A stretch of 64,000 nt of DNA from Caenibius sp. WL (GTDB lineage: Bacteria; Pseudomonadota; Alphaproteobacteria; Sphingomonadales; Sphingomonadaceae), in the NCBI RefSeq assembly GCF_019803445.1, contig NZ_CP081844.1:1190501-1254500 (forward strand). Reading direction: 5' to 3'. The translations under genes were made by a program, and so were the position numbers. Under the pieces are notes generated by a model, which was not told where the DNA came from, did not search any database, and worked only from the letters and a program-made list of their open reading frames with translations. This document shows positions 61,725 through 64,000 of the stretch, piece by piece; within the stretch, counting starts at the first letter, position 1, and each line of letters opens with the position of its first letter.

Positions 61725-62360
61725 TCAGACCGGGCCGAGCAGGTGCGCGATCAGGGCGGCGGCGGGCAGGGGGGAATCGCGGTGGCCCAGCGCGGCCTGC
61801 ACGGCGGCCCAGTCTTCCGCTTCGTCCAGATCGCGGGCGAGGCCGGGGCGAGGCAGCAGCGTGGGGGCCATGCCGCGCGAGGCGGCTTCCTCCCCATGGC
61901 GGGCGCAACTGCCGGGGCCGAACGCGAAGAAGCGATCCGCCGTGCGCTGGAGCAGGGCATTCGTCCCTTCGCCGCGATGGTCGGGGGCGATCACGACCGG
62001 GCCCGGCGCGGCGGCCAGCGCGGCGAGATCGGCGGGGGTGAGCAGCGGCAGGTCGGCGTGGAGGACCAGCAGGGCGTCGGCGGGCGGCACCTGCCGCGCC
62101 GCTTCCGCCAGTTGCGGGTTCAGCCCTTCGGCCATGGGCGCGATGGTGCGGTCGGCCCCGGCGGCCAGCGCCGCCTGCGCCGCATCCTCGCCCGTGGCCA
62201 CGACCAGCACCGGCTGCGCCGGGAACGCCGCTTTCGCCACGCGCACGGTGCGGGTGAGCAATGCGGCGCTAAGCGCGGCGCGTTCCGCCTCGCTCAGCAC
62301 GGGGGCCAGCCTGCGCTTGGCATGGGGGAACGATTTGGCCGGGATCAGCGTCCAGAGCAT
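61725..62360 (-). CDS. cofC: CofC/FbiD-type phospholactate/phosphoenolpyruvate guanylyltransferase
   Basis: A 211-residue nucleotidyltransferase: WTLIPAKSFPHAKRRLAPVLS (N-terminal GTP-binding region with the K-x3-AK-x-RL pattern), LLVLHADLPLLTPADL and PDHRGEGTNALL. It makes the guanylated three-carbon precursor (lactyl-, phosphoenolpyruvyl- or glyceryl-derived) for coenzyme F420. The start lies three bases after the cofD stop, so it is last of cofE-cofD-cofC. Which precursor is used cannot be told from the motifs. Confidence 0.9.
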   Translation of the reverse strand: MLWTLIPAKSFPHAKRRLAPVLSEAERAALSAALLTRTVRVAKAAFPAQPVLVVATGEDAAQAALAAGADRTIAPMAEGLNPQLAEAARQVPPADALLVLHADLPLLTPADLAALAAAPGPVVIAPDHRGEGTNALLQRTADRFFAFGPGSCARHGEEAASRGMAPTLLPRPGLARDLDEAEDWAAVQAALGHRDSPLPAAALIAHLLGPV

Positions 62361-62363
62361 CGG

Positions 62364-63323
62364 TCAAGCGGCCGCGCGGCGCAGCCTTTCGGCAAAGGCG
62401 AGAACCGCGCGGGCCAGCGCCTCCTTGGTGGCGAGATCGTGCATCACCGTGGGCTGCACATCGGCCGCCATGCCGAGCGCGGCGACATCGCTTTGCAGGG
62501 CCCGGTCGGTCTCGTCGAGCACGTAGCCATCGGCGATTCCGGCGTAGAACCCGGCCACGGCGCTGGCGGTGACGGGCAGGCCCAGTTCCTCCATCAGCTT
62601 GGCGGTGGGGCCCTTGATCGCCTGCCCGCCGACGATCGGGGACACCGCGATCACGGGCGCGGCGGTTGTGGCCAGCGCGTCACGCAAGGCGGGCATGGCG
62701 AGCAGCGGGGCGATGCTGAGCCACGGGTTTGAAGGGCAGACGATCACCGCCTCCAGCGCCGGATCGGCCAGCGCGGCCATGGCATCGGGGTTGGGGCGGG
62801 CGGTCTGCGCGCCCTGATAGGCGATGGCCCGCACCGCCGGTTGTGCGCGGCGGCCGACGAAATAGCGCTGGAAGGCCAGCGTGCCCTCGTCGGTGTCGAG
62901 CACGGTGCGCACCGGATCGTCCGCCATCGGCCACAGCGCCGGGGCCACGCCCAGCCTGCGCGCCACATCGGCGGTGATCGCGGACAGGCTCTCGCCCGCG
63001 GCGAGCCGCCGGGTCCGCTCGACATGCAGCGCCAGATCGCGGTCGCCGAGATTGAACCAGTCTTCCCCGCCCAGCAGCCTGAGCTGATCCATGAAAGCCC
63101 ATGTTTCGCCAGCCAGACCCCAACCGAGTTCGGTGTTGTTCAGCCCGGCCAGCGTATAAGTGACGGTATCGACATCGGGCGAGACGGCGAGGCCCAGATG
63201 CTCGAAATCGTCCCCGGTGTTGACGAGGATCGCCAGGTCCTCCGGCGGCAGGACATGCGACAGGCCGAGCGCGAGCTTGGCCCCGCCGATCCCGCCGCAC
63301 AGCGCGAGGACACGCACCCTCAT
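62364..63323 (-). CDS. cofD: CofD/FbiA phospholactate (or PEP) transferase of F420 synthesis
   Basis: A 319-residue CofD: LCGGIGGAKLALGL at the N-terminus, LVNTGDDFEHLGLAVSPD, CPSNPWLSIAPLL and VSPIVGGQAIKGPTAKLMEELG. It transfers the activated three-carbon unit to Fo, giving F420-0 or its dehydro form. Its ATG overlaps the cofE stop by four bases (ATGA). The family is specific to F420 makers, so the call is firm even though the organism is presumed to be a sphingomonad. Confidence 0.95.
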   Translation of the reverse strand: MRVRVLALCGGIGGAKLALGLSHVLPPEDLAILVNTGDDFEHLGLAVSPDVDTVTYTLAGLNNTELGWGLAGETWAFMDQLRLLGGEDWFNLGDRDLALHVERTRRLAAGESLSAITADVARRLGVAPALWPMADDPVRTVLDTDEGTLAFQRYFVGRRAQPAVRAIAYQGAQTARPNPDAMAALADPALEAVIVCPSNPWLSIAPLLAMPALRDALATTAAPVIAVSPIVGGQAIKGPTAKLMEELGLPVTASAVAGFYAGIADGYVLDETDRALQSDVAALGMAADVQPTVMHDLATKEALARAVLAFAERLRRAAA

Positions 63324-64000
63324 CGGAACATGTCCCGGTCGCGCGGGCGCAGCAGATCACGCGCCGCACCGTCGCCGGTGACGGTGAGCCCGCGCAGCAG
63401 CACGGCGGGGCAGCGTTCGTCCGCCTGCCCCATCAGCAGCGAAGCGGCGGCGGCCACTTCGTCGGCCAGCCCCAGTTCAGTGGTTTCCAGCAGGCGACCG
63501 TGCATATCGGGCTGGCCCCGCAGGTCGAGCAGCGCAGGCATCCCGGCAACGCCGATGGCGGTGCCCACGGTGCCCTGCCGCCAGGCGCGGCCGATGCTGT
63601 CGATGATGACCACGGCGGGGGCCACGCCGGTGCGCCGCTCCAGCGCGGCGCGCAGGGCGCGGGCGCTGGCGTCCGGGTCTTCGGGCAGCAGCAGCACGCT
63701 TTCCCCGTCCGCAGCGACATTGGAGGCATCGATCCCGGCATTGGCCAACACCATGCCGCGCACATCCTCCACCACGACCAGCCCTTCGCGCTGGCGCAGC
63801 ACCGTGTGCGTTTCGCGCAGCAGCAGTTCGCACAGGCGCGGGTCCTTGCCCGTCACCCCTGCCAGTTCCTCCGCCGGGGGGGTGGGGGTGACATCGGCAA
63901 GGCGCACGCCGCGCCCTTCGGCCTTGGAAACGATCTTCTGCGCCAGCGCGATCACATCGCCCGGCTGGAGCGTCTCCCCGGCGGCGGTGAGGGCATCCGT
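63320..64000 (-). CDS. cofE: CofE F420-0:gamma-glutamyl ligase, N-terminus outside window
   Basis: 226 residues are visible, read in from the right edge; the N-terminus is cut. The sequence includes IALAQKIVSKAEGR, ETHTVLRQREGL, DSIGRAWRQGTVGTAIGVAG and ETTELGLADEVAAAASLLMGQ, all CofE blocks. It adds glutamates to F420-0. The protein ends soon after LLRGLTVTG, with no C-terminal nitroreductase domain, unlike actinobacterial FbiB. It overlaps cofD by four bases and is the first visible gene of the operon. Confidence 0.93.
   Translation of the reverse strand, partial: TDALTAAGETLQPGDVIALAQKIVSKAEGRGVRLADVTPTPPAEELAGVTGKDPRLCELLLRETHTVLRQREGLVVVEDVRGMVLANAGIDASNVAADGESVLLLPEDPDASARALRAALERRTGVAPAVVIIDSIGRAWRQGTVGTAIGVAGMPALLDLRGQPDMHGRLLETTELGLADEVAAAASLLMGQADERCPAVLLRGLTVTGDGAARDLLRPRDRDMFR

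Noticed and set aside
61342-62526. A 394-codon open frame on the plus strand over cofC and cofD
   Set aside because: It is the antisense shadow of the cof genes; those have clear family motifs, this frame has none.
1-64000. Insertion sequences, prophage, CRISPR array, tRNA or rRNA genes
   Set aside because: No transposase, integrase, phage gene, regularly spaced repeat or tRNA-like cloverleaf was seen; the repeats present are single palindromic elements.

Overview
The window is GC-rich, densely coded bacterial DNA. Its gene content points to an alphaproteobacterium of the Sphingomonadales (Novosphingobium/Sphingobium/Sphingopyxis type): large TonB-dependent receptors with sphingomonad-style plugs, many short-chain dehydrogenases (SDRs), a KshA-like Rieske oxygenase, a Baeyer-Villiger-type monooxygenase, a membrane PQQ dehydrogenase, and the palindromic intergenic repeats typical of this group. 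This assignment is inference from gene families; no rRNA or tRNA gene is visible. The whole reads as a chromosomal segment, with no insertion sequence, phage, integrase or CRISPR array.

Layout. 1-3220: end of recQ, an HPP-CBS membrane protein and a secreted tyrosine phosphatase. 3241-14746: a catabolic region bracketed by two paralogous helix-turn-helix regulators. It holds a D-aminoacylase-type amidohydrolase, a Coq4-like protein, a zinc alcohol dehydrogenase, a TetR regulator, an SDR, an amidase, an NTF2-like protein, a Rieske oxygenase and an SDR lacking its catalytic tyrosine. 14980-21757: mostly housekeeping genes (PilZ-like, flavoprotein, DEAD-box helicase, spermidine-synthase-like, GreA/B-like, ABC-F). 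21837-25325: divergent acyl-CoA dehydrogenase and flavin monooxygenase. 25388-30271: a TetR-controlled tripartite OMF-EmrA-EmrB efflux operon. 30329-36857: a TonB receptor/SDR/cupin uptake-and-oxidation cluster divergent from a TetR gene.

36872-48265 is a vitamin B12 region: btuC-btuD with a PhyH-like gene, btuF, cobO-cobN-cobW, and btuB preceded by a clear cobalamin riboswitch. 48403-50554 is a phosphate transporter with a Nudix-DUF47 fusion partner. 50718-57729 is a second degradative module: a second Coq4-like protein, an AtuA-family protein, an MmyB-like regulator and a very large TonB receptor. 57982-60498 is a membrane PQQ dehydrogenase. 61725-64000 is a cofE-cofD-cofC cluster for coenzyme F420 side-chain assembly, cut by the window end.

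The least explained elements are: the two Coq4-like proteins, both with an intact HDxxH-x11-E metal motif and both inside catabolic loci rather than beside quinone genes; the paired regulators of an unnamed family; a PhyH-like protein with a broken metal triad translationally coupled to btuD; a mobile palindromic repeat translated inside cobN; and F420 genes in a presumed sphingomonad.
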